In this document: one piece after another, positions 52,075 through 60,461 of the stretch
Layout of the letters: every line of letters begins with the position of its first letter
How positions within the stretch are numbered: the stretch's first letter is position 1
DNA from: Cellulophaga sp. L1A9
Lineage (GTDB): Bacteria; Bacteroidota; Bacteroidia; Flavobacteriales; Flavobacteriaceae
Assembly (NCBI RefSeq): GCF_009797025.1
Contig: NZ_CP047027.1
Span: 434,001 to 498,000 of the forward strand
Reading direction: 5' to 3'
Length of the DNA: 64,000 nt
Made by a program: the position numbers and the translations under genes
The notes under the pieces: model-generated
What the model saw: only the letters and a program-made list of their open reading frames with translations
Database searches by the model: none
What the model was told of the DNA's origin: nothing

Positions 52075-52413
52075 ATGAAAAAAATCGAGGCAATTATTCG
52101 AAAATCAAAATTTGACGAAGTGAAAAAAGCACTCCATCAAATTGAAGTTAATTTTTTTAGTTACTGGGATGTAACCGGAGTCGGTAATGAGAAACAGGGA
52201 CATGTTTACCGCGGAATCTCCTATAGCACTTCAGACATTCAGAGAAGATACTTAACTATTGTTGTATCAGATGAGTTTTTAGAAAAAACCGTAAGTACCA
52301 TATTAGAAGCTTCTAGTACTGGAAATGTAGGTGACGGCAAAATATTTGTTTCAGATGTTTCTGAAGCTTACAGAATAAGAACCAAAGAAAGTGGACAAGC
52401 TGGAATTAACTAA
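52075..52413 (+). CDS. glnB: P-II nitrogen regulatory protein, copy 1
   Basis: 112 residues. Trimeric signal protein that senses ATP/ADP and 2-oxoglutarate and gates ammonium transporters. Seen: start MKKIEAIIRKSKFDEVKKAL; T-loop region VGNEKQGHVYRGISYSTSDI with Y50 at the position of the uridylylated Tyr51; SSTGNVGDGKIFVSDVSEAY (B-loop) and RIRTKESGQAGIN. The T-loop sequence departs from E. coli GlnB. Linked to the amt gene 26 bp downstream, the usual pairing. Confidence 0.93.
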   Translation: MKKIEAIIRKSKFDEVKKALHQIEVNFFSYWDVTGVGNEKQGHVYRGISYSTSDIQRRYLTIVVSDEFLEKTVSTILEASSTGNVGDGKIFVSDVSEAYRIRTKESGQAGIN

Positions 52414-52439
52414 CTAAGATTTTCAAAAAAACTAATATT

Positions 52440-53756
52440 ATGAGTGAAGTACAACAAGAAGCTATAAGTAAAGTAGCGGAAGGTGTTAGCCAAGAAACAC
52501 TAGACCAAGCTATTCAAAGCATCAACGGCGATATGGGCGCACTATGGATTATAGTTGCAGCCATTTTAGTATTCTTTATGCAAGCAGGATTTACGCTTGT
52601 GGAAGTAGGTTTTACTAGAAGTAAAAATTCTGGAAACATTATCATGAAGAACATTATGGACTTATGTATCGGTTCATTATTATTCTGGGCTGTAGGTTAT
52701 GGTATAATGTACGGTAGTGATACCGTTTTAGGTGGTTTTTTCAGAACAAGCCCTTCTGATCAAGGGTATTTCTTCTTTTCAGCCACGGACTGGTACAATT
52801 TACTTTTCCAAACGGTATTCTGTGCAACGGCTGCAACAATCGTATCTGGAGCAATTGCCGAAAGAACAAAATTTTCTACTTATTTAATATTCTCTGCAGT
52901 TTTAACTACAATCATCTATCCTATTTCAGGTAGCTGGTACTGGCCATTTGACGATAGCGCATGGTTAAATGTTGCTGGATTTGTAGATTTTGCCGGATCT
53001 TCAGTAGTACATGCTGTAGGTGGTGCAGCTGCATTAGTCGCTGCAATTTTAGTTGGACCTAGAATTGGAAAATATAAAGACGGTAAAGTTAATGCAATAC
53101 CGGGTCACAATATGACGTATGGCGCATTGGGTGTTTTAATACTTTGGTTAGGATGGTTCGGATTTAACGGAGGATCACAATTAGCATTTGGTGGTGATGA
53201 TACTATTGCTGTAGGTAGCGTGATTATAAATACCAATATTGCTGCAGCAATGGGTGCAGTAGCCGCTATGGTATTGACCTGGATTAGATACGGAAAACCA
53301 GATATCTCAATGACGTTAAACGGAGCATTAGCCGGACTTGTAGGAATTACTGCAGGATGTGGTGCCGTGAATGTATGGGGTGCTCTAGCTATTGGTTTAA
53401 TATGCGGAATTGTAGTAGTACTATCAATTGAAATCATTGACAAAAAATTAAAAATTGATGATCCCGTTGGAGCCATTTCCGTTCACGGGGTATGTGGTTT
53501 CTTAGGAACCGTTTTAGTAGGCGTATTCGCTTTAGACGGTGGTCTTCTTTCTGGTGGAGGAGCTGGACTTTTATGGGTTCAATTTTACGGATCTCTAGCT
53601 TATATTGTTTGGGCTGCAGTTGCTTCTTTCATCGTATTATTCATCTTAAAGAAAACTATAGGTTTAAGAGTTACACAAGAAGAAGAAATGGATGGATTAG
53701 ATATTCACGAACATGATTCTAGTGCTTATCCTGAATTTACAATCAACGATAAATAG
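52440..53756 (+). CDS. amt: Ammonium transporter Amt, copy 1
   Basis: 438 residues, eleven membrane helices, trimeric ammonium channel. Signature: FVDFAGSSVVHAVGGAAALV; also GAIAERTKFSTYLIFSAVLT, FFMQAGFTLVEVGFTRSKNS and LGWFGFNGGSQLAFGG. The C-terminus is RVTQEEEMDGLDIHEHDSSA, the cytosolic tail that docks the P-II T-loop. Operon with glnB-1. An outer-membrane protein gene follows, separated by a hairpin. Confidence 0.95.
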   Translation: MSEVQQEAISKVAEGVSQETLDQAIQSINGDMGALWIIVAAILVFFMQAGFTLVEVGFTRSKNSGNIIMKNIMDLCIGSLLFWAVGYGIMYGSDTVLGGFFRTSPSDQGYFFFSATDWYNLLFQTVFCATAATIVSGAIAERTKFSTYLIFSAVLTTIIYPISGSWYWPFDDSAWLNVAGFVDFAGSSVVHAVGGAAALVAAILVGPRIGKYKDGKVNAIPGHNMTYGALGVLILWLGWFGFNGGSQLAFGGDDTIAVGSVIINTNIAAAMGAVAAMVLTWIRYGKPDISMTLNGALAGLVGITAGCGAVNVWGALAIGLICGIVVVLSIEIIDKKLKIDDPVGAISVHGVCGFLGTVLVGVFALDGGLLSGGGAGLLWVQFYGSLAYIVWAAVASFIVLFILKKTIGLRVTQEEEMDGLDIHEHDSSAYPEFTINDK

Positions 53757-53762
53757 ACATCA

Positions 53763-53794
53763 ACAATGGAACGTTCGCCTGAACGTTCCATTAC
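53763..53794 (+). other. Hairpin between amt-1 and the outer-membrane barrel gene
   Basis: Perfect 12-bp stem AATGGAACGTTC (53765-53776) with GAACGTTCCATT (53781-53792), 4-nt loop, no T-run. May be a processing/stability element or a terminator without a U-tract. Confidence 0.55.
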
Positions 53795-53877
53795 AATAAT
53801 ACTTAGTATTTCAACAAACAACACTTAATCTTAAACACTTCCTTTAATAGAGAAAGGAACATTTAAAACATCATTTT

Positions 53878-54909
53878 ATGAAAGCGATTACAAAAACAAA
53901 TTACGTAAAAAATATATTTTTACTAGGGTTACTTTTTGCTGGAACAAGCTTAATAGCGCAAGAAGAAATGGAAGAAAAAAGTAAAGTTAAAATCAGCGGT
54001 AGCGCTGATGCTTATTTCCGAACTAATTTGAGCGCTACGGACGAAGCGGATGGTGACGGAGCCTTTATTAATCCAGGATCTTCTTTCGCTGAAGAGACAG
54101 GATTTGCATTAGGAATGGCAAATCTTATAGCTAGTTACGATATGGGAAAAACAGGTGTTGTTGCCGATCTTGTTTTTGGTCCTAGAGGAGAAGCTGCTAC
54201 GTTTAACCAAAATGTTATTAATCAACTTTATGCATACTGGAATGTTTCTGAAGGAACAACAATAACTGCAGGTCGCTTCAATACTTTCTTAGGATATGAA
54301 GTAATTTCTCCTGTTGCAAATATGAACTACAGTACTTCTTATTTATTTTCTAGCGGACCATTTTCACATGTAGGTGTAAAAGCTGATTTTGCGTTATCTG
54401 AAGATTTTAGCTTAATGTTAGCTGTTACAAATGTAGCTGATGTAAATAACAACTTTACAGGAGTTTACGCTTTGGGAGCGCAATTAGGGTATTCAGGACA
54501 ATTTTTAAACTTTTATTATGACGGTGGTGAATTCCTAGGTCTAGAAGTAGATTATACTGGTGGTTTTGATTTATCAGAAGATTTTTTCTTAGGTATAAAT
54601 GCCGCTTATGCTGATAGTGATGGAGCTGGTTTCGCAGGAGCTGCTTTATACCCACAATTAGCTACTTCTGATAGTTTTAAATTAGGATTAAGAGGTGAAT
54701 ACTTCTCAACTTTTGATGGTGTAGATGGTACGGATGATCCAAGTGTATTTGCCGCTACATTAACAGGTAGCTATTCAATTGAAAACTTAACAATCAAACC
54801 AGAAGTAAGATTAGATTCTTGGAGCGATAATGAGCCATATTTTGATAATGATGGTGCCGCTTCTAAAAGCTTATCATCTTTCTTAGTTGCTGCGATCTAT
54901 TCGTTCTAA
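53878..54909 (+). CDS. Outer-membrane beta-barrel protein (putative porin, BBP2-type)
   Basis: 343 residues. Signal peptide (residues 1-27, KNIFLLGLLFAGTSLIA) then EEMEEKSKVKISGSADAYFR. Alternating-hydrophobic beta strands cover the rest, with LGMANLIASYDMGKTGVVAD, LYAYWNVSEGTTITAGRFNT, FLGYEVISPVANMNYSTSYL, FSHVGVKADFALSEDFSLML and the terminal Phe (AAIYSF). It matches the putative beta-barrel porin-2/OmpL-like group often placed after ammonium transporter genes in Bacteroidetes. It could admit ammonium or small amines through the outer membrane; that link is inferred from position only. Confidence 0.8.
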   Translation: MKAITKTNYVKNIFLLGLLFAGTSLIAQEEMEEKSKVKISGSADAYFRTNLSATDEADGDGAFINPGSSFAEETGFALGMANLIASYDMGKTGVVADLVFGPRGEAATFNQNVINQLYAYWNVSEGTTITAGRFNTFLGYEVISPVANMNYSTSYLFSSGPFSHVGVKADFALSEDFSLMLAVTNVADVNNNFTGVYALGAQLGYSGQFLNFYYDGGEFLGLEVDYTGGFDLSEDFFLGINAAYADSDGAGFAGAALYPQLATSDSFKLGLRGEYFSTFDGVDGTDDPSVFAATLTGSYSIENLTIKPEVRLDSWSDNEPYFDNDGAASKSLSSFLVAAIYSF

Positions 54910-54935
54910 GTTAAAATTTGTTTATTGTTTATATT

Positions 54936-54975
54936 TAAAAAGAGTGTGTCTCTCAAAAGACACACTCTTTTTTTA
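54936..54975 (+). terminator. Terminator of the first ammonium module
   Basis: 15-bp stem (54937-54951 with 54958-54972, AGAGTGTGTCT core), 6-nt loop, T-run. Confidence 0.93.
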
Positions 54976-55055
54976 TGCCTAAAGGTCAGATTTCTCACAA
55001 ATTAGATTAGAAATGCCTGATTTCCTAACACCATAAAAAATACAGTGCAAACTGC

Positions 55056-55092
55056 TGAAAAACAGATAATTATAAAGATTAGCTGTTTTTCA
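55056..55092 (+). promoter_or_regulatory. Inverted repeat upstream of glnB-2 (possible operator)
   Basis: TGAAAAACAG (55056-55065) and CTGTTTTTCA (55083-55092), perfect 10-bp arms with a 17-nt spacer, 27 nt before the -33 TTG. It is not related in sequence to the dyad of glnB-1. Confidence 0.45.
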
Positions 55093-55119
55093 CTATCCAC
55101 TAATTAGCTTGTTAATGAA

Positions 55120-55149
55120 TTGTTAAAAATAATAATTGATTTACATTTG
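55120..55149 (+). promoter_or_regulatory. Promoter of glnB-2
   Basis: TTG (55120-55122), exactly 19 nt, TACATTTG (55142-55149): full match to the Bacteroidetes consensus. Places the start site downstream of 55150 and supports the ATG at 55172. Confidence 0.72.
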
Positions 55150-55171
55150 CAGGAAATCAAACAAATCAATC

Positions 55172-55510
55172 ATGAAAAAAATCGAAGCAATTATTCGAAA
55201 GTCAAAATTCGACGAAGTAAAAAAAGCACTTCATAAAATTGAAGTAAACTTTTTTAGCTACTGGGATGTAACGGGAGTTGGCAATGAAAAACAAGGGCAT
55301 GTTTATCGCGGAATATCTTACAGCACTACTGATATACAACGCAGACACTTGAGCATTGTCATTTCTGATGAATTTTTAGAAAAAACGATTGAGACCATAC
55401 TAGAGGCCGCAAGTACTGGCAATGTTGGAGACGGAAAAATATTTGTATCAGAAATTACAGAAGCTTATAGAATAAGGACAAAAGAAAGCGGGAACGCAGG
55501 AATCAACTAA
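55172..55510 (+). CDS. glnB: P-II nitrogen regulatory protein, copy 2
   Basis: 112 residues from the ATG at 55172. A longer frame from 55136 would include the promoter and is rejected. About 12 of 112 residues differ from copy 1 (for example S52T, Y59H, T61S, V64I, S74E, S80A, D94E, Q108N), so roughly 89% identical. The T-loop and B-loop are the same, with Y50 kept. It pairs with amt-2 11 bp downstream. The close similarity suggests a recent tandem duplication of the glnB part or gene conversion. Confidence 0.93.
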   Translation: MKKIEAIIRKSKFDEVKKALHKIEVNFFSYWDVTGVGNEKQGHVYRGISYSTTDIQRRHLSIVISDEFLEKTIETILEAASTGNVGDGKIFVSEITEAYRIRTKESGNAGIN

Positions 55511-55521
55511 CAGAAAACATT

Positions 55522-56796
55522 ATGAACGACGGATTATTTACTGCCAATAATGTTTGGATGATGATATGCACAGCACTCGTGTTTTTCATGCACTTAGGCT
55601 TTTCATTTTTAGAGATTGGATTAACCAGACAAAAAAACACTATCAATATATTATTTAAAAACCTTTTTATTATTTGCGCTGGGCTTTTATTGTATTACAT
55701 CGGCGGATTTAACTTAATGTACCCTGGCGATTTTAATGGATTTTTAGGATTTGCAGGGTTTGGTATTGAAGCACCCGCCAATGGTATGACGGCAGCGTAC
55801 GCCCCTAGTGGAGGCTACACCTATTGGACTGATTTTCTATTTCAAGGAATGTTCGCTGCTACGGCAGCAACTATAGTTTCTGGCGCCGTTGCTGAACGTA
55901 TAAAAATTGGAGGCTTTATGATTTTCACGGTCATCTATGTAGGTTTAATTTACCCAATTGTAGGTTCATGGCAATGGGGTGGCGGATTCTTATCAACCCT
56001 AGGTAACGAAGTAAATGCCGCAGGAGAACTCATAAAAGAAGCTGGATTTCATGATTTTGCCGGCTCTACTTTAGTACATTCTGTAGGGGGTTGGGCAGCG
56101 CTTATAGCGGTGTATTTGCTTGGACCGAGAATCGGTAAATTCGACGAAAACGGAGAAACCTTCGCTATTCCCGGACATAATATACCTATCGCTACTGCTG
56201 GGGTATTAATTCTTTGGCTTGGATGGTTTGGTTTTAACGGAGGCTCTGTACTTTCTGCAGATCCAGGAGGTACTTCATTAGTACTCGTTACCACTTCATT
56301 AGCTGCAGCTGCAGGAGGAATTGCCGCCTTTATGTTTTCATATCTTCTTTATAAAAACCTGGATTTAACCATGTTTCTAAATGGTATTTTAGGAGGTTTG
56401 GTTGGTATTACTGCAGGCGCCGATTTAATGTCACCAAATGAAGCTATAATTATTGGAGCATTAGCAGGAATCCTAGTGGTAGGTGCCGTTGCATTAATTG
56501 ACAAAGTAAAATTAGACGATCCCGTAGGAGCCATTGCTGTACATTTAATTTGCGGCGTGTGGGGCACATTGGCCGTCGGTTTTTTAGGAACCAAAGCAGG
56601 AGGATCACAAATTTTATATCAATTAGCAGGTATTGTTATCATTGGTCTTTTTTGCTCTTTAACTACCTTTATAATACTTTTTACGTTAAAGAAAACAATT
56701 GGCATTAGAGTATCCAAAGAAGAAGAACTGGAAGGATTAGATCTTCATGAACATGGAATGGATGCTTATCCGGACTTTAGACTGAATCAACATTAA
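55522..56796 (+). CDS. amt: Ammonium transporter Amt, copy 2
   Basis: 424 residues, eleven membrane helices. Motifs DFAGSTLVHSVGGWAALIAV, FFMHLGFSFLEIGLTRQKNT, GAVAERIKIGGFMIFTVIY and FGFNGGSVLS. C-terminal tail RVSKEEELEGLDLHEHGMDA is nearly the same as in copy 1. The membrane part is far more divergent from copy 1 than the two P-II proteins are from each other. It includes an extra insert around residues 80-100 (FGIEAPANGMTAAYAPSGGY). So the two channels may differ in affinity or kinetics. Confidence 0.93.
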   Translation: MNDGLFTANNVWMMICTALVFFMHLGFSFLEIGLTRQKNTINILFKNLFIICAGLLLYYIGGFNLMYPGDFNGFLGFAGFGIEAPANGMTAAYAPSGGYTYWTDFLFQGMFAATAATIVSGAVAERIKIGGFMIFTVIYVGLIYPIVGSWQWGGGFLSTLGNEVNAAGELIKEAGFHDFAGSTLVHSVGGWAALIAVYLLGPRIGKFDENGETFAIPGHNIPIATAGVLILWLGWFGFNGGSVLSADPGGTSLVLVTTSLAAAAGGIAAFMFSYLLYKNLDLTMFLNGILGGLVGITAGADLMSPNEAIIIGALAGILVVGAVALIDKVKLDDPVGAIAVHLICGVWGTLAVGFLGTKAGGSQILYQLAGIVIIGLFCSLTTFIILFTLKKTIGIRVSKEEELEGLDLHEHGMDAYPDFRLNQH

Positions 56797-56814
56797 TAAA
56801 AACTACTGTTTCAT

Positions 56815-56855
56815 AAAAAAAGGCTGAACTAAATTTAATTTAGTTCAGCCTTTCT
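56815..56855. terminator. Terminator after amt-2
   Basis: Perfect 16-bp stem (56819-56834 with 56838-56853, AGGCTGAACTAAAT core), 3-nt loop, A-run before and T-rich after; also faces the convergent DUF1684 gene. Confidence 0.92.
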
Positions 56856-56858
56856 TAT

Positions 56859-57503
56859 TTACTTTTTTTTAAATGCCTTAACCCCCGCATTAATTTTTAC
56901 AGGAAGATGATTCACCTTAGGTACTATTGGACAAGAATACTTTTTATTATAGGCACAATAGGGATTATACGCTTTATTAAAATCGATCATTAAAGTATCT
57001 CCTTTTGGAATAGATAAATCTACATACCTACCGCCGGTATACGTTAAACCACCATTGGTTTCATCTGAAAATGGAAGAAACAAATACTCTCTATATTTCG
57101 CTTGCGCCATTAACGTAGGGCTTTGATACACTTCTAACTGATAATCCTTTCCATTAATCTTAAAATACACAATACCATACACTACTTCTTCTGATTTTCT
57201 ATCGGTTGTTGTTGCCATTAAAAAAGGCAAAGCATCTGGAGTTCTTACAAATTTAGCGACTATCCTTAATGTAGTATCTGGTTTGAAAAAATCTAAGGTT
57301 TCAAAATTCTTTCTGTCCTTATTATATAGAGGAGAGGTTTCAGGATCTTTATATTCCTTATTTAGTTCCTGTTGAAATTTTAAGATATCTGCCATAGCAT
57401 TAGAAATATCTTGTGGAATTTCATTTGCAACAACATCGTGATATTTTTTTTCTTGCTTACAACTCATCAATAGAATTACAGCTAAAAAAAGTAATTTTCG
57501 CAT
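56859..57503 (-). CDS. DUF1684 lipoprotein
   Basis: 214 residues. Lipobox ILLMSC. DUF1684 domain about 60-210, with SPLYNKDRKNFETLDFF, YGIVYFKINGKDYQLEVYQS, EYLFLPFSDETNGGLTYTGG and FNKAYNPYCAYNKKYSCPIV then PKVNHL. The NPYCAY...CPxxPxxN pattern is the family hallmark. Function unknown. Convergent with amt-2. Confidence 0.85.
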   Translation of the reverse strand: MRKLLFLAVILLMSCKQEKKYHDVVANEIPQDISNAMADILKFQQELNKEYKDPETSPLYNKDRKNFETLDFFKPDTTLRIVAKFVRTPDALPFLMATTTDRKSEEVVYGIVYFKINGKDYQLEVYQSPTLMAQAKYREYLFLPFSDETNGGLTYTGGRYVDLSIPKGDTLMIDFNKAYNPYCAYNKKYSCPIVPKVNHLPVKINAGVKAFKKK

Positions 57504-57670
57504 AGGTAATATTTAATAATTCAACATGAAATAAAATCTGTTTTAGCCACAAATAAATTGAAGAAAAAAAAGAATAAACTCCCAGGTACAAACTTATAAA
57601 TAAAATAGTTACAATTCATATCTTGCACATCTAGGTTTTGTTTGTAAATTCGATTTAAATTAAAACATCT

Positions 57671-58396
57671 ATGAAAGCTGCAATTATTTTACTCCTTTCT
57701 ATGTTCATGCTGGTCTCCTGTAGCGAAATTAATTCTACTCACAGTAATAAAAAAGCTTTAGAAAAAATACAACCCGATCGTTATAATGTTGCATTCTTAA
57801 TCATGGACGGCACTTATAATACTGAGTTCACCGCGCCTTACGATATTTTCCAACATACTCAATTTCGAAAAAATATTAAGGCAATGAATGTCTTTACGGT
57901 TGCCAATACACTGCAACCTATTACCACTTTTGAAGGCGTTCGCATTCTTCCTGATTTTGATTACACTAAAAAAAATCTTCCCAATATTGACATCTTAGTT
58001 ATCCCCAGCGCAGAACATCATCTAGATACTGACTTAGAAGATGTTGTAATGCTTAGTTTTGTAAAAAAGGTTGATGAAAAGGCTCTTTTTATGACTAGTC
58101 ATTGCGATGGCGCTTTCGTACTTGCCAAAACAGGATTGCTAGATACTGTGGCTTCCACCACGTTCCCTGGTGATTTAATTAAATACCAAGAAAGGTTTCC
58201 GCAATTAAATGTAAAGAAAAATTCTTTATTCGTGCATGACGGAAAATACATTACCTCCGCTGGTGGTGCAAAAAGTTTTGAAGCAGCACTTTATTTATGT
58301 GAATATTTATACGGAAAAGAGGTTGCTCAATCCTTAGCTAAAGGTCTTGTTATTGATTGGGATGTAAATAAAACGCCCCATTTTATTGTTCCTTAA
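57671..58396 (+). CDS. Exported DJ-1/PfpI-family lipoprotein
   Basis: 241 residues. Lipobox MLVSC with C17, so outside the cytosol. The class I glutamine-amidotransferase-like fold starts YNVAFLIMDGTYNTEFTAPY. LVIPSAEHHLD precedes the nucleophile elbow TSHCDGAFVLAKTGLLD with C145. SAGGAKSFEAALYLCEYLYG (then KEVAQSLAKGLVID) follows. This arrangement is closest to the GATase1-like domain of AraC regulators (GlxA type), but the AraC part is missing and an export signal is present. Substrate unknown. Overlaps the convergent hydrolase gene by 14 bp. Confidence 0.82.
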   Translation: MKAAIILLLSMFMLVSCSEINSTHSNKKALEKIQPDRYNVAFLIMDGTYNTEFTAPYDIFQHTQFRKNIKAMNVFTVANTLQPITTFEGVRILPDFDYTKKNLPNIDILVIPSAEHHLDTDLEDVVMLSFVKKVDEKALFMTSHCDGAFVLAKTGLLDTVASTTFPGDLIKYQERFPQLNVKKNSLFVHDGKYITSAGGAKSFEAALYLCEYLYGKEVAQSLAKGLVIDWDVNKTPHFIVP

Positions 58397-59801
58397 TATC
58401 ATACCTAGCTTCCTTAAGGTATTTTAACATTAATGCATTGTACTCTGGCGAAATTCTTAAAAGTGCTGTATTTGGTATATCGTAAAGTTTTTGTTTATCC
58501 GTAAATCCTGCTTTTAACAACTCTTCTAAATAAAATAAAGCGGTACTGTAATCTTCCTCCTTTGAACTCAATGATATTACCTCTAAATACGCCTCAAAAT
58601 CATCAGGATCTGTAATAGTATTAAGCATATACAGAAAGCTAAGGCCTTCTTCATCTACTACTTTCTCTTCTTCTAATTCATTTATATTTTTATCTACTAT
58701 ATAATCTAAAAAATCTTTTAACCTATTGCCCATCTGGCGCTCATAAGGGTTTTCACTATTCTTGAATTTTTCAATTTCCTGCATTTGATAATTCCACCAC
58801 CCCAAATTATTAAAATTATAAGTAGCAACATCTTCATAAACAGCATAATCATAATCTTCTTGTAACAATTGTTCTTGAAATCTGTAATTAGATTCCATAC
58901 GTTTTGCGACCTTGTATTCTTTATTTTTTCTAAGACTTTTTTGCACCTCTTTAAGCTCTGAAACATCTAAATGAACGCGAAAAATTTCGATGATCTCTTT
59001 AGAAAAACTATAAGCCCGCAACAGCTTTTTATCTTTTATAAGACTATGTACTACCATTAAATTCTTGCGATAAGCGGCATGAATAAACTCTTCATTTTTT
59101 TCTACTTCACCCTTAGCCATGGAATTTAAAGTAAATACCTGTAATGCTAAATCAACAAAATACATAGCATTAGGATTTGTATTTTCTTCATAGGTAAACA
59201 ATTGATTTGGAAATTTCAGGTTGTTTAATAGACGTTCCGAAACCTCCATTTGAATACTTTTATACTCATTGACTGATGCTATACCTATAAATTGAAATGG
59301 GTTACTAGAAGTTAAAACATCTGCATTTGCAAGACCTCCTCCTATAGAAACAATTCCTTTAATATTCTTACTTACAATAGGCATTATTGATGCAAATGTT
59401 CCTCCTAAATCAATCCCTCCTGTATAAATCCGTCTAGCATCTATTGGCAAAATACTAATTACCCTATCAATCATCCTACTAGTTATTAAAACATTCTGAG
59501 TAATCGAAAGCGAATCGTTTACTTCATTTGAAGCCACAAGAATATAATCCTGATTTTCTCCAGCCTGCAAAAAGGGCTGAATTGCAGCTTTGCCTTTACC
59601 CTCCATATTGAACAAAAACAATACAGGCCAACGCTTATTTACATCAAATTTCTTAGGAATGTACAAAGCGAAATTTTCAGAAATAGTATCGTGCACACGA
59701 ACTGAATCAATAATAACCCCTTTCCTTAGAGTTAATTGTTGCGCTGAAGTATTTAAAACAAAACAAAAGGCAAAAGCTAGGAAGAATACTGTTTTTTTCA
59801 T
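58383..59801 (-). CDS. Secreted alpha/beta-hydrolase-like protein with Asp at the nucleophile position
   Basis: 472 residues from the ATG at 59801; a longer frame to 59927 lacks a signal at its start. Signal peptide MKKTVFFLAFAFCFVLNTSA. The hydrolase region (about 30-240) resembles PHB-depolymerase/esterase-like proteins: FALYIPKKFDVNKRWPVLFL, FNMEGKGKAA, then the elbow YTGGIDLGGTFASIMP. There D131 stands where Ser is expected (G-x-S-x-G-G). The C-terminal half is helical and charged (RKNKEYKVAKRMESNYRFQE, YEDVATYNFNNLGWWNYQMQ), likely TPR-like. Catalytic fate uncertain. Confidence 0.7.
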   Translation of the reverse strand: MKKTVFFLAFAFCFVLNTSAQQLTLRKGVIIDSVRVHDTISENFALYIPKKFDVNKRWPVLFLFNMEGKGKAAIQPFLQAGENQDYILVASNEVNDSLSITQNVLITSRMIDRVISILPIDARRIYTGGIDLGGTFASIMPIVSKNIKGIVSIGGGLANADVLTSSNPFQFIGIASVNEYKSIQMEVSERLLNNLKFPNQLFTYEENTNPNAMYFVDLALQVFTLNSMAKGEVEKNEEFIHAAYRKNLMVVHSLIKDKKLLRAYSFSKEIIEIFRVHLDVSELKEVQKSLRKNKEYKVAKRMESNYRFQEQLLQEDYDYAVYEDVATYNFNNLGWWNYQMQEIEKFKNSENPYERQMGNRLKDFLDYIVDKNINELEEEKVVDEEGLSFLYMLNTITDPDDFEAYLEVISLSSKEEDYSTALFYLEELLKAGFTDKQKLYDIPNTALLRISPEYNALMLKYLKEARYDIKEQ

Positions 59802-59895
59802 ATCAATTTGATGCATCAAAAATCTCGCCAAATTATAGTTAAATTTACAAATTAAAATAGTGTTTTTACAGAGAACCCATAAAAAGTTAGCAGAA

Positions 59896-60351
59896 TTATG
59901 ATTTGGCTTTTCTCCCAACAGGTGCATCAGAAACCACTTCTGAGAGAATTATATGTGTTCTTGTCTCCCCATATTGAATTAACATATCAATAAATTTCTC
60001 TAAATGAAATTGATCTTTAAAAACTACCTCCATGATAATATTCTCATTACCTGTTATTCGGTAACAGTTTACCACTTCTTCATACGTTTTAACCGCTTCT
60101 AAAAAGGGCTTCAATTTCCCCATAAAAGCGCGCAACGTAATCATGGCTTTCAACTGATACCCTGTTTCTGTATGAGAGATAATAGCTTTATAACCATTAA
60201 TAATTCCCATGTCTTCCATTTTCTTAATTCGTTCTGCAACAGCAGGAGGCGTAAGGCCTACTTTACGACCTATATTTGCAAAAGAATCTCTTGCATTTTT
60301 CTGAAGGCTTTGAAGAATACCCCAATTTAAATCATCAATCTTTGGATTCAA
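59896..60351 (-). CDS. Lrp/AsnC family transcriptional regulator
   Basis: 151 residues, starting at TTG. Winged-helix DNA-binding domain 1-60 (LNWGILQSLQKNARDSFANI then GRKVGLTPPAVAERIKKMED) and a RAM/ligand-sensing ferredoxin-like domain (TGYQLKAMITLRAFMGKLKP, YRITGNENIIMEVVFKDQFH). The Ser/Pro pattern in the recognition helix is typical. It likely senses an amino acid; the target is unknown. Divergent from the 60462 gene. Confidence 0.92.
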   Translation of the reverse strand: MNPKIDDLNWGILQSLQKNARDSFANIGRKVGLTPPAVAERIKKMEDMGIINGYKAIISHTETGYQLKAMITLRAFMGKLKPFLEAVKTYEEVVNCYRITGNENIIMEVVFKDQFHLEKFIDMLIQYGETRTHIILSEVVSDAPVGRKAKS

Positions 60352-60461
60352 TAGTAAAACAGTTTAAAATATTTGTATTCGATAGTAAAACTTAGTATCT
60401 GCTTTATAAAAGTAAGATAATTTTTGTAATCTCGTCGTAATTTTATAGAAAATTGCTTAAG

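Noticed and set aside
55136..55171. Upstream in-frame start for glnB-2
   Set aside because: It would place the start inside the -7 element; copy 1 also begins at the equivalent of 55172.
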